A DNA stretch of 64,000 nucleotides from Saprospirales bacterium (GCA_016711605.1 JADJSS010000009.1:1-64000), one strand, 5' to 3'; positions 37,420-47,600 are shown, counted from the first letter of the stretch. Notes: a model not told the origin generated them from the letters alone. Program-made: numbers and translations.

Positions 37420-39297
37420 ATGAGAAATAAAATATTAATATTACTTTCTTTTTACTTACTACTTTCCACATGCTACTCTTTCGCGCAGCAAGTGCCTGAG
37501 AAAGCAATGGCTGCTTATTTCAAAGCAAAAGATTTTGGTTCCAGAACACAATTTGAAGAAGGAATTGAAATGTTATTATTGGCTATAAAAACATATCCAA
37601 AATACACACAAGCAAAAGAATTATTAGCAGAATATTATTTTGCCTTAAAAAAATATAATGATGCTATTGCTACCTTAGAAAGTTGCGCTAAAGAACCTGA
37701 TTTTACTGCACGTTCAACGTATATGCTTTCAGAAGTTTATCTCAAAACTGGTAACGGTGAAAAAGCAAAAGTCTATGCAGAAAAATATTTGTTGATGAGT
37801 AACAAAGCGCCAAACGCAACCGCAAAAGCTGAGCAAACCGTACGCAATGCAAACTTTGCGATTGAAGCAAAAAAACATCCAGTTCCTTTTAATCCAAAAA
37901 ATTTAGGCGCAACTATCAATACAGTGAACAACGAGTATTTTCCGTACTTAACACCTGATGGAAAATTATTATCATTTACGCGCATGCAAAATAATCAGGA
38001 AGATTTATACATTGCAAAAAAAACAGACACAGGTTTTGCAAATGCATTTTCTTTTGGTGCCAACATAAATTCGTATGAAAACGAAGGTGCGGAAACCATG
38101 AATTCAGAAGGCACTATTTTATTCTTTACTTCTTGTAATAAATTTGATGGTTATGGCAGCTGCGATATTTATTATTCAAGAAAAGACAATGGTGGCTGGA
38201 CAGACCCGCAAGGCATTGGAAAGCCAATAAACTCTGGTGCTTGGGAAGCTCAACCCAGTTTTTCATCAGATGCAAAAACTATGTATTTTGCAAGCAACAG
38301 AGCTGGTGGTTTTGGTGGTCGAGATATTTGGGTAAGTTACTTAGATGAAAATATGAAGTTTGGCGAACCAGTAAATTTAGGTCCAAACATCAACACCAAA
38401 TTAGATGACCAATGTCCATTTATTCATGCAGATAATCAAACTTTATATTTCACATCTAACGGTTGGCCAGGCATGGGAAACGCTGATATTTTTATGGCAA
38501 GAAAAACTGATACTGGCTGGACAACAGCTGTAAACATTGGCTATCCAATCAATTCAGAAACAGATGACAATGCAATGACAGTTTCGTATGATGGCAAAAC
38601 TGCATTCTTATCATCGAACAGAGCTGGTGGTTTTGGCGGCTTGGATTTGTATAGTTTTGATTTACCAGAAAACATGCAGCCAAAGAAAACAACTTATGTA
38701 AAAGCAATTGTAAAAAATGCAAAAACTAAACAGTTACTGAACGCAGCATATTCAATTGTTGACTTAGATTCAAAAAAAGAAATTTACAAAGGAAATTCTA
38801 TAGCAGGAAGCTTTTTTGTGAGCATTGAAGCCAATAAAAACTATGCGTTGAGTGTGCAAAAAGAAGCGTATTTATTTTATTCTCAGAACATAAACTTAGT
38901 TGTTTCTACTTCAACAAAACCTTATGAAATAGAAGTTTTATTGGAACCAATTTTAACCAACAATAAAATTGTATTGAACAATGTTTTCTTTGATTTTGAT
39001 AAAGCAGAATTGAAACCAGAATCTTTTATTGAATTAGATAAATTAGTAGAACTACTTCAAAAAAATCCAACTATAAAAATTGAAATTGCTGGACATACTG
39101 ACAACAAAGGCGACAAAAAATACAATCAAACCTTATCGCAAAAGCGTGCTGAAACGGTAGTAAATTATATAGTAAAAAAAGGAATTGCCATCACGCGATT
39201 AACAGCGAAAGGTTACGGCGACACAACGCCAATTGCACCAAACGACACAGAAGAAAACAAAGCGAAGAACAGAAGAACAGAATTGAAGGTTTTGTGA
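37420..39297 (+). CDS. PorE-like OmpA-family lipoprotein or periplasmic protein (TPR, propeller, CTD)
   Basis: The 625-residue protein has a signal sequence (ILLSFYLLLSTCYSFAQ), three TPR units (about 35-140, YPKYTQAKELLAEYYFALKK), WD40/PD40-like propeller blades (about 165-415, YFPYLTPDGKLLSFTR, MYFASNRAGGFGGRDIWVS), a carboxypeptidase-regulatory-like sandwich (about 425-505) and a C-terminal OmpA peptidoglycan-binding domain (FFDFDKAELKPES ... AGHTDNKGDKKYNQTLSQKR ... RRTELKVL). This order is the same as that of PorE of the type IX secretion system, which links the trans-envelope complex to peptidoglycan. Similar proteins also occur in paralogous families, so PorE itself is not certain. Confidence 0.85.
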   Translation: MRNKILILLSFYLLLSTCYSFAQQVPEKAMAAYFKAKDFGSRTQFEEGIEMLLLAIKTYPKYTQAKELLAEYYFALKKYNDAIATLESCAKEPDFTARSTYMLSEVYLKTGNGEKAKVYAEKYLLMSNKAPNATAKAEQTVRNANFAIEAKKHPVPFNPKNLGATINTVNNEYFPYLTPDGKLLSFTRMQNNQEDLYIAKKTDTGFANAFSFGANINSYENEGAETMNSEGTILFFTSCNKFDGYGSCDIYYSRKDNGGWTDPQGIGKPINSGAWEAQPSFSSDAKTMYFASNRAGGFGGRDIWVSYLDENMKFGEPVNLGPNINTKLDDQCPFIHADNQTLYFTSNGWPGMGNADIFMARKTDTGWTTAVNIGYPINSETDDNAMTVSYDGKTAFLSSNRAGGFGGLDLYSFDLPENMQPKKTTYVKAIVKNAKTKQLLNAAYSIVDLDSKKEIYKGNSIAGSFFVSIEANKNYALSVQKEAYLFYSQNINLVVSTSTKPYEIEVLLEPILTNNKIVLNNVFFDFDKAELKPESFIELDKLVELLQKNPTIKIEIAGHTDNKGDKKYNQTLSQKRAETVVNYIVKKGIAITRLTAKGYGDTTPIAPNDTEENKAKNRRTELKVL

Positions 39298-39299
39298 TA

Positions 39300-40085
39300 T
39301 TAAAGCGCGATTTTAACCTTCAACAATTTTTCCAACAATCCTTTTACTTCACTCAACGCTAACATATTTGCGCCATCACTCAGTGCTTCTGAAGGATTTG
39401 GATGTGTTTCTAAGAAGATGCCATTTGCGCCAGCAACAATTGCACACTTTGCTAAATGCTCAATAAATTCTGGCTTTCCACCACTAACACCATCGCTTTT
39501 ATTTGGTTGTTGCACTGAATGTGTTGCATCAAAAATTACAGGAAAACCAGTTTGTTGCATTAACGGAATATTTCTGAAATCAACAATTAAATCATTATAA
39601 CCAAACATCGTTCCGCGTTCTGTTAGCATAATATTTTTGTTTCCAGTTGAGAGAATTTTATCAACGGCAAACTGCATCATTTCTGCACTTACAAATTGTC
39701 CTTTTTTTATGTTAACCGTTTTTCCTGTTTTTCCAGCAGCCAATAATAATTCGGTTTGTCGACATAAAAATGCAGGAATCTGAATTACATCAACAATATC
39801 TTTTACCAATTCGCAATCTGTCGTTTCATGCACATCCGTTAAAATTGGAATATTGAAATGCGATTTTACATCAGCTAAAATTTGCAATGCTTTTTCTTCA
39901 CCAATCGTAGTAAACGAATCCAATTTTGTTCTGTTTGCTTTTTTATAAGAAGCTTTGAAAATAAACGGTATATTTAAATCCGTTGTAATAGCAACTAATT
40001 GTTCTGCAATCTCAAAACAAATTTCTTTCGACTCAACCACACAAGGTCCAGCAATTAAGAAAAATTTATCGGTTTGAAAGTTCAT
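39300..40085 (-). CDS. kdsA: 3-deoxy-8-phosphooctulonate synthase KdsA
   Basis: The 261-residue TIM barrel has FLIAGPCVVES, FKASYKKANRTKL, PILTDVHE, IPAFLCRQTELLLAAG, KKGQFVSAEMM, TERGTMFGYN, PVIFDATHSVQQPN and FLETHPNPSEALSDG, a complete KDO8P synthase. It condenses phosphoenolpyruvate and arabinose-5-phosphate for lipopolysaccharide Kdo. C15 in AGPC occupies the place of the metal cysteine of Aquifex KdsA (C11), so a metal-dependent type is expected. It converges on the PorE-like gene with only 2 bases between stops. No other kds gene lies in the window. Confidence 0.95.
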   Translation of the reverse strand: MNFQTDKFFLIAGPCVVESKEICFEIAEQLVAITTDLNIPFIFKASYKKANRTKLDSFTTIGEEKALQILADVKSHFNIPILTDVHETTDCELVKDIVDVIQIPAFLCRQTELLLAAGKTGKTVNIKKGQFVSAEMMQFAVDKILSTGNKNIMLTERGTMFGYNDLIVDFRNIPLMQQTGFPVIFDATHSVQQPNKSDGVSGGKPEFIEHLAKCAIVAGANGIFLETHPNPSEALSDGANMLALSEVKGLLEKLLKVKIAL

Positions 40086-40097
40086 AATAATATTTTA

Positions 40098-40578
40098 ACC
40101 ACTAAGACACTAAGTACACAAAGATTATTTAGGTAAAACTGAAAAATGTTCATTTACCATTGGCACTAAACTCTTCGTTATATTTTCTGTGTTAAAGTTA
40201 ATTAATAAACCTTTTGGTTTTTCTAATAGTTTCATATAAGTTAATAATTGAGCTTTGTATAAAGGATGAATTTCTTCTACAGCTTTTAATTCCACAATTA
40301 TTAAATCTTCTACTAAAACATCTAACCTTAAGTTACAATCTAAATATTCATCTTTATAATGTACAGGAATTTTTATTTGTTGCGTTGTTTTCAATCCTTT
40401 CAATTCTAACTCTTTAACGAAACATCTTTGATATATAGATTCTAATAAACCAGGTCCAAGTTCTTTGTGTACTTCAATTGCACAGCCAACAATTTTATAA
40501 GCAATATTATTTATATAGGTTTGTGTAATCATCGGTTTTAATTATTTAATCACTAAGTGTTCTTAGTGTCTCAGTGGT
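40098..40578. mobile_element. Inverted-repeat-bounded unit carrying the GxxExxY gene
   Basis: The left repeat (40098-40119) begins ACCACTAAGACACTAAG. The right repeat (40557-40578) is its inverse with two mismatches in 22 positions; the consensus is ACCACTRAGACACTAAGWAC. The 481-base unit contains one 408-base gene and nothing else. The right end also holds a small palindrome CACTAAG-TGTT-CTTAGTG at 40551-40568. No transposase or target duplication was identified, so mobility is inferred from the layout. Confidence 0.55.
40125..40532 (-). CDS. GxxExxY family protein, PD-(D/E)XK nuclease-like
   Basis: The 135-residue protein shows IVGCAIEVHKELGPGLLESI with the GxxExxY signature (GLLESIY), then LRLDVLVEDLIIVELKAVEE, which supplies the D...ExK residues of the PD-(D/E)XK nuclease fold. 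Family members are tiny, widespread and uncharacterised; RNA or DNA cleavage is inferred from fold only. It sits between inverted ACCACTAAGACACTAAG repeats. Five bases lie between the left repeat and its stop, and the right repeat lies upstream of its start. Neighbours (kdsA, rarA) are ordinary housekeeping genes, so the gene looks like an insert. Confidence 0.85.
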   Translation of the reverse strand: MITQTYINNIAYKIVGCAIEVHKELGPGLLESIYQRCFVKELELKGLKTTQQIKIPVHYKDEYLDCNLRLDVLVEDLIIVELKAVEEIHPLYKAQLLTYMKLLEKPKGLLINFNTENITKSLVPMVNEHFSVLPK

Positions 40579-40586
40579 TTTAAAAT

Positions 40587-41843
40587 TTAGTAATTATACT
40601 TTTCTTTCCATCTGTCTTTCAAGAATTTCCGCAATTCGTTTTCTCTTGCATTATTATTCGGTTCATAGAATTTTGTTCCAGAAATTTCTGTCGGCAAGTA
40701 TTCTAAATCCACAAAATTATTTTCATACTGATGTGCGTATTGATAATCTTTTCCATAATTCAAATTCTTCATCAACTTTGTTGGCGCATTGCGCAAATGT
40801 AATGGAACTGATAAATCACTTGTTTTATCTGCTAAAGAAATGGCTTGTTCAATTCCAATATAACTAGCATTGCTTTTTGGTGAAGACGCCAAATAAGTAA
40901 CGCATTGTGCCAAAATAATTCTGCATTCTGGATAACCAATGGTTGTTACTGCTTGAAAACAAGCATTTGCCAACAACAACGCATTTGGATTTGCGTTGCC
41001 AATATCTTCTGAAGATAAGATCAATAAACGTCGAGCAATAAACTTTGGATCTTCGCCACCATTAATCATTCGCGCCATCCAATACAAGGCAGCATTCGGG
41101 TCGCTGCCACGAATTGATTTTATAAACGCTGAAATAATATCGTAATGTTGCTCACCACTTTTATCATAACGCGCAATATAAGTTTGTATAATTTCTTCAA
41201 CAAAAACATTCGTAATTGTTTTGTCTTCTTTTAAATTTTCAGTAACTAATTCTAAAACATTCAACAATTTTCTTGCATCACCACCAGAAAAATAAAACAA
41301 TGCATCGTATTCTTTTACTATAATTTTTTCTTGTTTTAAAATTTCATCTTCTTCTAAAACATAATCCACAATTTTTTTTAAATCTTCAGCTTCTAATGAT
41401 TTCAACACATACACTTGTGAACGTGACAGTAAAGCAGCATTCACTTCAAACGAAGGATTTTCTGTTGTAGCACCAATTAAAATCAACGTTCCATTTTCAA
41501 CGGCACCAAGTAGTGCATCTTGCTGCGATTTATTAAAGCGATGAATTTCATCAATAAATAAAACAGTTTGTCCAACTTCTTTTGCTTGCTCAATCACACT
41601 TCTTATCTCTTTTACACCAGCAGAAATTGCACTTAACTGTTCAATTGGCAAATTTGCATGATTAGCTAACACACGTGCTAATGTAGTTTTACCAACACCA
41701 GGTGGACCCCAAAAAATCATAGAATGCAGCTTGCCTTTTTCTATAATTTGTCGCAATGCTTTGCCATTTCCTAATAAATGATCTTGACCAATAATTTGAT
41801 CAATCGTTTTCGGTCGCATTCGTTCGGCAAGTGGCTTTTGCAT
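40587..41843 (-). CDS. rarA: Replication-associated recombination protein RarA (MgsA)
   Basis: The 418-residue AAA+ ATPase has the start LAERMRPKTIDQIIGQDHLL, Walker A FWGPPGVGKTTLARVLA, Walker B LFIDEIHRFNKSQQDALL, sensor GATTENPSFEVN, the HYDIISAFIKSIRGSDPNAALYWMARMI region and a C-terminal tetramerisation domain ending in RKFLKDRWKEKYNY. It acts at stalled replication forks together with single-strand binding protein. The ATG at 41843 gives the usual N-terminus. It is divergent from a small lipoprotein gene. Confidence 0.95.
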   Translation of the reverse strand: MQKPLAERMRPKTIDQIIGQDHLLGNGKALRQIIEKGKLHSMIFWGPPGVGKTTLARVLANHANLPIEQLSAISAGVKEIRSVIEQAKEVGQTVLFIDEIHRFNKSQQDALLGAVENGTLILIGATTENPSFEVNAALLSRSQVYVLKSLEAEDLKKIVDYVLEEDEILKQEKIIVKEYDALFYFSGGDARKLLNVLELVTENLKEDKTITNVFVEEIIQTYIARYDKSGEQHYDIISAFIKSIRGSDPNAALYWMARMINGGEDPKFIARRLLILSSEDIGNANPNALLLANACFQAVTTIGYPECRIILAQCVTYLASSPKSNASYIGIEQAISLADKTSDLSVPLHLRNAPTKLMKNLNYGKDYQYAHQYENNFVDLEYLPTEISGTKFYEPNNNARENELRKFLKDRWKEKYNY

Positions 41844-41923
41844 GCAATAAAGATAAGCATCTAAGTTATTTATACCAACTAATCAATTCGATAAAAAAGA
41901 CTATATTTACTTTCAAAAAAATA

Positions 41924-42718
41924 ATGAAACATCTATTTATTATTCTGTTTTCTATTGTTTTATTTAGTTGTAAAAAAAAAGAAAATGTAGCAAACTGCTA
42001 TTTGCAGTTCGTGTCTACAGATACTACTATTAATATAAATAGTGGCACATCTATTAATAACTTAAGTACATTTATAAGATTTAATAATGGTAATGCAGAA
42101 GATATTACGCTAACTTCGTCGAGTTTGCCAACTGGTGTTTCGTTTAATCCAACATTGCCAAAAACGTATAGTGCTTCGTTGTTTACCTTGAACACAGCTA
42201 CATCGATTACATTGCCTGTTTTAACAGTAGCAAATACAACACCAACTGGAACCTATCCTATTACCATTACTGCAACTGCAACTTCTGGACATACTTCTAC
42301 TTTTACCATTAATTTAGTAGTTAGAAATTGTGTAACGCAAACAGAAAATTCATCACAAGGAACATACAAAGGAAGTTGGAATATATTATCTATACCTGCA
42401 TTGGCAGATACTATAACGATTTTGAACATTTTAAATATTCCAGATCAAAAAGTACTACTTAGTACAAAAGCTTTAAGTCCATTGGTTTTTGTTGCTACAA
42501 TAAATGGCAATAATTTTACCATTGCAGATATTTCATTGCCATCATTACCGATTGGTCCAGTAACACTAACAAACGTTACTATAAATGGAAGTGGTAGTTT
42601 TGATTGTACTGGAAAAATTATTTCACTTACGATGCGATTTGTAAGTGGAAATATTGTAGTTGGTTCAATACCATTAAATATTGCAGGACAATCATTTAGT
42701 GGTAATTTTACTAGATAG
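41924..42718 (+). CDS. Putative lipoprotein with beta-sandwich segments
   Basis: The ATG at 41924 is chosen because it gives MKHLFIILFSIVLFSCKKKE, a typical lipoprotein signal; upstream in-frame codons overlap rarA. The mature part of about 249 residues has a cadherin- or Ig-like region (LPTGVSFNPTLPKTYSASLF, TPTGTYPITITATATSGH) and a second domain beginning GTYKGSWNIL with strands FTIADISLPSLPIGPVTL and SGSFDCTGKIISLTM. The product is probably attached to the cell surface. No catalytic motif is visible. Confidence 0.65.
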   Translation: MKHLFIILFSIVLFSCKKKENVANCYLQFVSTDTTININSGTSINNLSTFIRFNNGNAEDITLTSSSLPTGVSFNPTLPKTYSASLFTLNTATSITLPVLTVANTTPTGTYPITITATATSGHTSTFTINLVVRNCVTQTENSSQGTYKGSWNILSIPALADTITILNILNIPDQKVLLSTKALSPLVFVATINGNNFTIADISLPSLPIGPVTLTNVTINGSGSFDCTGKIISLTMRFVSGNIVVGSIPLNIAGQSFSGNFTR

Positions 42719-42749
42719 ATTCTTAATTATTTAGAAATTCTGCTTTTCG

Positions 42750-42757
42750 TATATTTG
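42750..42757 (+). promoter_or_regulatory. pyrD promoter -7 box abutting the start codon
   Basis: TATATTTG matches TAnnTTTG and ends only 4 bases before the pyrD ATG at 42762. Transcription would then begin at or next to the start codon, giving a leaderless or nearly leaderless mRNA. Confidence 0.5.
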
Positions 42758-42761
42758 TATC

Positions 42762-43841
42762 ATGTACAAAATCCTGCGATTTTTTTTGTTCAAATTAGAT
42801 GCTGAGAAAGCACATCATTTTACATTGCGTTTAATGAATTTTATTATTAAAATTCCGTTTGCAAAATATTTTCTTACTAAAATTTATTCAATAGAAAATA
42901 AAAAACTTGAACGAAATTTATTTGGTTTAACCTTTAAAAATCCTGTTGGCTTAGCAGCTGGTTTAGATAAAAATGCGGAATGTATTGATGCGTTTGCTGC
43001 TGTTGGTTTTGGCTTTATTGAAATTGGAACTGTAACACCTTTACCACAAGATGGAAATGAACAGCCACGTTTATTTCGCTTAATTGAAGACAAAGCTATT
43101 ATAAATCGAATGGGTTTTAATAATGGTGGAATGGCTGCTGTGAAAAGTAATATAGTAAGCAGTAAACAGTATGCAGTAAAAAATAAACTCACGACTCACA
43201 ACTCAAGAATCACGACTATCATTGGTGGCAACATTGGTAAAAACAAAAATACACCAAACGAAAACGCAGTTGATGATTACATAAAATGTTTTAATGAATT
43301 GTATGATGTTGTAGATTATTTTGTAGTAAATGTAAGTTCACCAAACACACCGAATTTACGTGCTTTGCAAGAGAAAGAACCGTTGAAAAAAATCTTGTTT
43401 CAATTGCAGGAAATTAATCAACAAAAAACAAAACCGAAACCAATTTTATTAAAAATTGCGCCTGATTTAACTAACGAACAATTAGATGATATTATCGAAA
43501 TTGTTTTTGATACCAACTTAGCTGGAATTGTAGCAACAAATACTACTATTTCAAGAGAAAATTTATCGACAGAAAAAGAAAAAATTGATGCAATTGGAAA
43601 TGGTGGTTTGAGCGGAAAACCATTGACAAAAAAATCAACAGAAATAATAAAATATATTGCAGAAAAATCAGAACACAAAATTCCTATTATTGCAGTTGGT
43701 GGAATTATGACTGCAGATGATGCGATAGAAAAGCTCAACGCTGGCGCAAGTTTAGTACAGTTATATACTGGTTTTATTTACGAAGGTCCGAGTTTGATAA
43801 AGGAAATTAATATACGCATTCTCAACTTTTCTAAAGTTTAA
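42762..43841 (+). CDS. pyrD: Dihydroorotate dehydrogenase (quinone) with an internal low-complexity insert
   Basis: The 359-residue class 2 enzyme has KNPVGLAAGLDKNAE, FIEIGTVTPLPQDGNEQPRL, NRMGFNNGG, GGNIGKNKNTPNENAVDDY, VVNVSSPNTPNLR with the catalytic serine, PILLKIAPDL, NTTISR, GGLSGKPL and the FMN site VGGIMTADDAIEKLNAGASL. It oxidises dihydroorotate at the membrane with quinone. Residues about 130-150 (VSSKQYAVKNKLTTHNSRIT) replace a normally short loop. Their DNA is a stutter repeat nearly identical to the spacer before queE. The core motifs are intact, so the enzyme may tolerate the insert. Confidence 0.94.
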   Translation: MYKILRFFLFKLDAEKAHHFTLRLMNFIIKIPFAKYFLTKIYSIENKKLERNLFGLTFKNPVGLAAGLDKNAECIDAFAAVGFGFIEIGTVTPLPQDGNEQPRLFRLIEDKAIINRMGFNNGGMAAVKSNIVSSKQYAVKNKLTTHNSRITTIIGGNIGKNKNTPNENAVDDYIKCFNELYDVVDYFVVNVSSPNTPNLRALQEKEPLKKILFQLQEINQQKTKPKPILLKIAPDLTNEQLDDIIEIVFDTNLAGIVATNTTISRENLSTEKEKIDAIGNGGLSGKPLTKKSTEIIKYIAEKSEHKIPIIAVGGIMTADDAIEKLNAGASLVQLYTGFIYEGPSLIKEINIRILNFSKV

Positions 43842-43857
43842 AACTTTAGAAAAGTTA
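43824..43857. terminator. Perfect 16-base palindrome ending pyrD and the convergent regulator
   Basis: AACTTTTCTAAAGTTT and its exact complement AAACTTTAGAAAAGTT are separated by two bases. The pyrD stop lies in the loop, so the left arm also encodes the last residues of PyrD. The regulator's stop follows immediately at 43858. Confidence 0.75.
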
Positions 43858-44619
43858 TTACAAAGTATCAGAAATCTTCGCCAGCAAATCATCTTTTTTT
43901 CTACGCGAAACTTCTATTTCTGCACCATTCATCATAATTACTTGTCCACCATCACCGCGCACATATCTGCGAATATGTTTCAGGTTGATGATGTGTGATT
44001 GATGCACACGCACAAAATCAAAATCTTCGAGCAACTCTTCAAAATATTTTAATGGTTTTGAAGACATAATCATATCGCTGGTAGTTAAGTAAATTTTGGT
44101 ATAAGAAGAATCTGCATCTACATGAATAATTTCATCTAATGAAGCAAAATAAATTCCTTCTAACGTAGAAATTGCGAGTTGTTTTTTTCCTACATCTTTA
44201 TTGCTAATTTTTTGTTCCAACAACTCAAATTGTTTCGTTTTTATTTCGTCTGAAATTTTAACAGACAGCTTATGTACAGCTCGAATTAATTCTTCTGGAT
44301 CTACTGGTTTTAGTAAATAATCTAACGCACTAAAACGAATGGCTTTTACTGCGTATTGGCTGTAAGCAGTAGTAAATATTACTTCAAACGGACATTGATA
44401 ATTATAATTAGCTAATAAATCAAATCCATTTTTTCCAGGCATTTCAACATCTAAAAAAACTACATCTGTTGCATTATTTTCAATAAACGAAATGGTATCA
44501 TCAACACTTTCGCATTCAGCAATTACTGTTATCTGTGGACAAAATTTTTCAATCAATTTGCGTAAAACTAAACGATTGTTTTTTTCGTCATCAACAATAA
44601 TTGCTTTTATCGAATTCAT
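43858..44619 (-). CDS. LytTR response regulator
   Basis: The 253-residue protein has an N-terminal receiver (IVDDEKNN, phosphoacceptor in VVFLDVEMPGKNG, KAIRFSALDYLLKPVDPEEL) and a C-terminal LytTR DNA-binding domain (FVRVHQSHIINLKHIRRYVR, GAEIEVSRRKKDDLL). It is transcribed after the sensor-kinase gene 43 bases upstream, so the two form a cognate pair of the LytS/LytR-like kind common in Bacteroidota. Target genes are unknown. It ends in the palindrome shared with pyrD. Confidence 0.92.
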   Translation of the reverse strand: MNSIKAIIVDDEKNNRLVLRKLIEKFCPQITVIAECESVDDTISFIENNATDVVFLDVEMPGKNGFDLLANYNYQCPFEVIFTTAYSQYAVKAIRFSALDYLLKPVDPEELIRAVHKLSVKISDEIKTKQFELLEQKISNKDVGKKQLAISTLEGIYFASLDEIIHVDADSSYTKIYLTTSDMIMSSKPLKYFEELLEDFDFVRVHQSHIINLKHIRRYVRGDGGQVIMMNGAEIEVSRRKKDDLLAKISDTL

Positions 44620-44662
44620 GATTTTGATTTATTTAAAAATAAATTTTACTACAAGATACAAA

Positions 44663-47600
44663 CTAATTTAATTCCATTCTTATGATTACTTTTGTTCCTT
44701 TTGACAAATTTGCATCATCATACAAATCAATAATTTCTACACTATAATCGGTGTCTTTAATCTTATGCAAAGTATCAAACATTTCTTGTGTAATTATAGT
44801 ACCTAATGATTTGTGCTGTTTTTTTAAATTTAATTCACCAGCTTTTACGCGACCAATTCCATTATCTTCAATTTCACAAATTAGATAATTAAAACTTCTG
44901 AAGAATTTTATATGAATATTTTTCTCGCCATTTTTTTTGAGCAAACCGTGCCAGATTGCATTTTCAACATATGGCTGAATTAACATAGATGGCATTTCTA
45001 TTGAATACACATCAATGTCATCTGTTCGAAAATCATAATTAAATTGTTGATCAAATCGCAAAGATTCTAACTCTAGATATAGTTTTAAATTTTCAATTAC
45101 ATCGTGCAATGGAATAAATGTTTTCACTGAATTTTCTAAAACAGAACGCACCAAACGCGATAATTTTGTTAAGTATGTTGATGCTTGCATATTCTGATCA
45201 GACAGAATCATAGCTTGAATAGAATTCATGCAATTAAAAATAAAATGAGGATTCATTTGTGCTACCAATGCTTTCAATTTTATTTCAGCTAATTGTTTTT
45301 CATAAATTGATTTTTGATTTTCGAGTCGCATTTTTTCTCGATGTTTGCTGCGTTCTTTTCGAATTCTGTTGGTAATAAAACGGTATAAATAAAAAATTAT
45401 CAATAGCGCTGCAAAGATTCTAAACAGCCAAGTTTGCCAAAATAATGGTTTTATTCGAAAAGGAAATACAGCAGCTTCAGAAGAAAAGACACCATCATTA
45501 TTACTGGCGCGAACATAAAAAATATAATTGCCATGTGGCAATTTTGGATACGATGCGAAATTTCTATTTGTCCGAATCCAATTCTTATCATAACCATCTA
45601 GTTTATACTCAAATAAATTTTTCGGTGTGTTTGCAAAATCACTCGAAGCAAATTCAAATTCTATATTATTTTGATTGTTTGATAACTTTACTTTATTGTT
45701 GTAAGCAGTGTAATTATGGTAGTCAAATTTTGTTTCATCAATTGATATTGACGTAATGTTTACAGTTGGTTTGTAATTATTGTAAGGAATATTAGTTGGG
45801 TCGATAATATTAAAACCATTAATTCCACCAAATAATAATTCATTGTTTTTGGTTTTTAAAAATGCACCATTATTAAACTCATTACTTTGCAAACCATCAT
45901 TAACATCATAACTTCTGATTTTATTTGTCGGTGGTTCGAAAGTAGTGATACCACGATTGGTACTCATCCAAAACTTGCCAGCTTCATCTTGTAAAATTCC
46001 ATAAATAAAATTATTACTGAGGCCATTTTTTTCAGAAATATTACGTTCTATTTTTTTTGTTCTTTTATTAAACAAATAGATTCCATTGTTTCCGGTAGTA
46101 ATCCAAAATCGATCAGTATCGTATTTTAAAAGTGAGTATAACTGATCTGTTTTAAAATAAGTTGAATTAATCATCTTTATTTTATTTGCATCCAGGAAAC
46201 CGTTTCTCATATCAACATGATATAAGCCAGTTGCAGATGCAATCCACCATGTATTGTCCTCATCTTCCAAAATATATCGTGTAGTTGTTGCAACATTAGT
46301 AAATTGAAATGAATCTAGCTCGAACTGATTTTTCTGGTTATTAAATGTATAGATAGATTTTTCATCGATTGCATATACTTTTCCATTTTTTGATTCAAAC
46401 AATCGAATATGAAAATAGCGTGGAATTTTTAAATTTTCTTTTGTGTTGTTTGCTGTAAAATAATATCTATAAAAAGCATTTTTTTCTGGAATAAATTTGC
46501 AAATTCCATTTAATGTGCCTACCCATAAATTATTATTGCTATCATTTAATAGATCTTGTATAATATCATTTGAAAGAGAATTGGATGAGTTATTATTTCT
46601 CCAATTTGAAAAAATATTTTCTTTAGTATTATATTGAAACAAGCCACCACCATCTGTTCCAATCCAAATTATTTCATTATCATTGCTTTCAAAACATAAA
46701 ATATATTTATTGGTAAGCCAAGTAGTTTTAAAGGGTTCTTGTGTGATGTGTTTAAATTTGTATTTAAATGGAGAAAACATCGCCAATCCAGAACCTTTAG
46801 TACCTATCCAGAAGGTTCCGCTTTTATCAAAAAACAAACTAGTTGTTTTATTATCTGGCAAACCATTTAAATCATAAGCATCATATTTGTATTCAGAAAA
46901 CTGATTTTTACTGCTAACATAAATCAGTAATCCATTTTGGTACGATGCAATAAAAACATTACCATCGTTATCAATTTTAATATCGGCTGTTTTATCTTTT
47001 AAAGCGATAAACTGCTTCCTTTCTTCAGGAAATGAATCAATACTTACAAAATTTTTATCTGTTTTATAAATGCCAGATTCTGTTCCAATCCAATAATTAC
47101 TTTGATTGTCTTTAACCATTGAATTAATTTTCTTTGGAATTAAATTTTGCCAGATATAAGATGCACTTTTTAACTTAAAGACTTTAGTTGAAATATTGTA
47201 TACATATAATCTATTATCTCTTCCAGAAACCAAAAAATGTGAGTTTGAAATTTTAAACAAAACTTCTCTGTAATCTGGAAGTGCTTCTACTTTTAAATTA
47301 TATTCTTCTTTATTTGAATTTAATTTTTCTACTAATCTTACTTTATACAAACTGTTCTCTGTTTGCAACCAAGTTGTCAACGAGTCTTCAACGAATATTT
47401 TAATTATTTTTAATGGATAAACAGCATTCACAAATTTCTTGCTGTCATAAAAATAAATACTCAATCCTTTTTCAGTTCCAAACCAAAATAATCCTGGTTT
47501 AGATTCTGCAATACAAGTGGTATAATTAGAGACTAAGCTATTCTTGTTTCCAATTTCTCTTTTTATTGAATTGAAAGAATATCCATCATATCTGTTCAGT

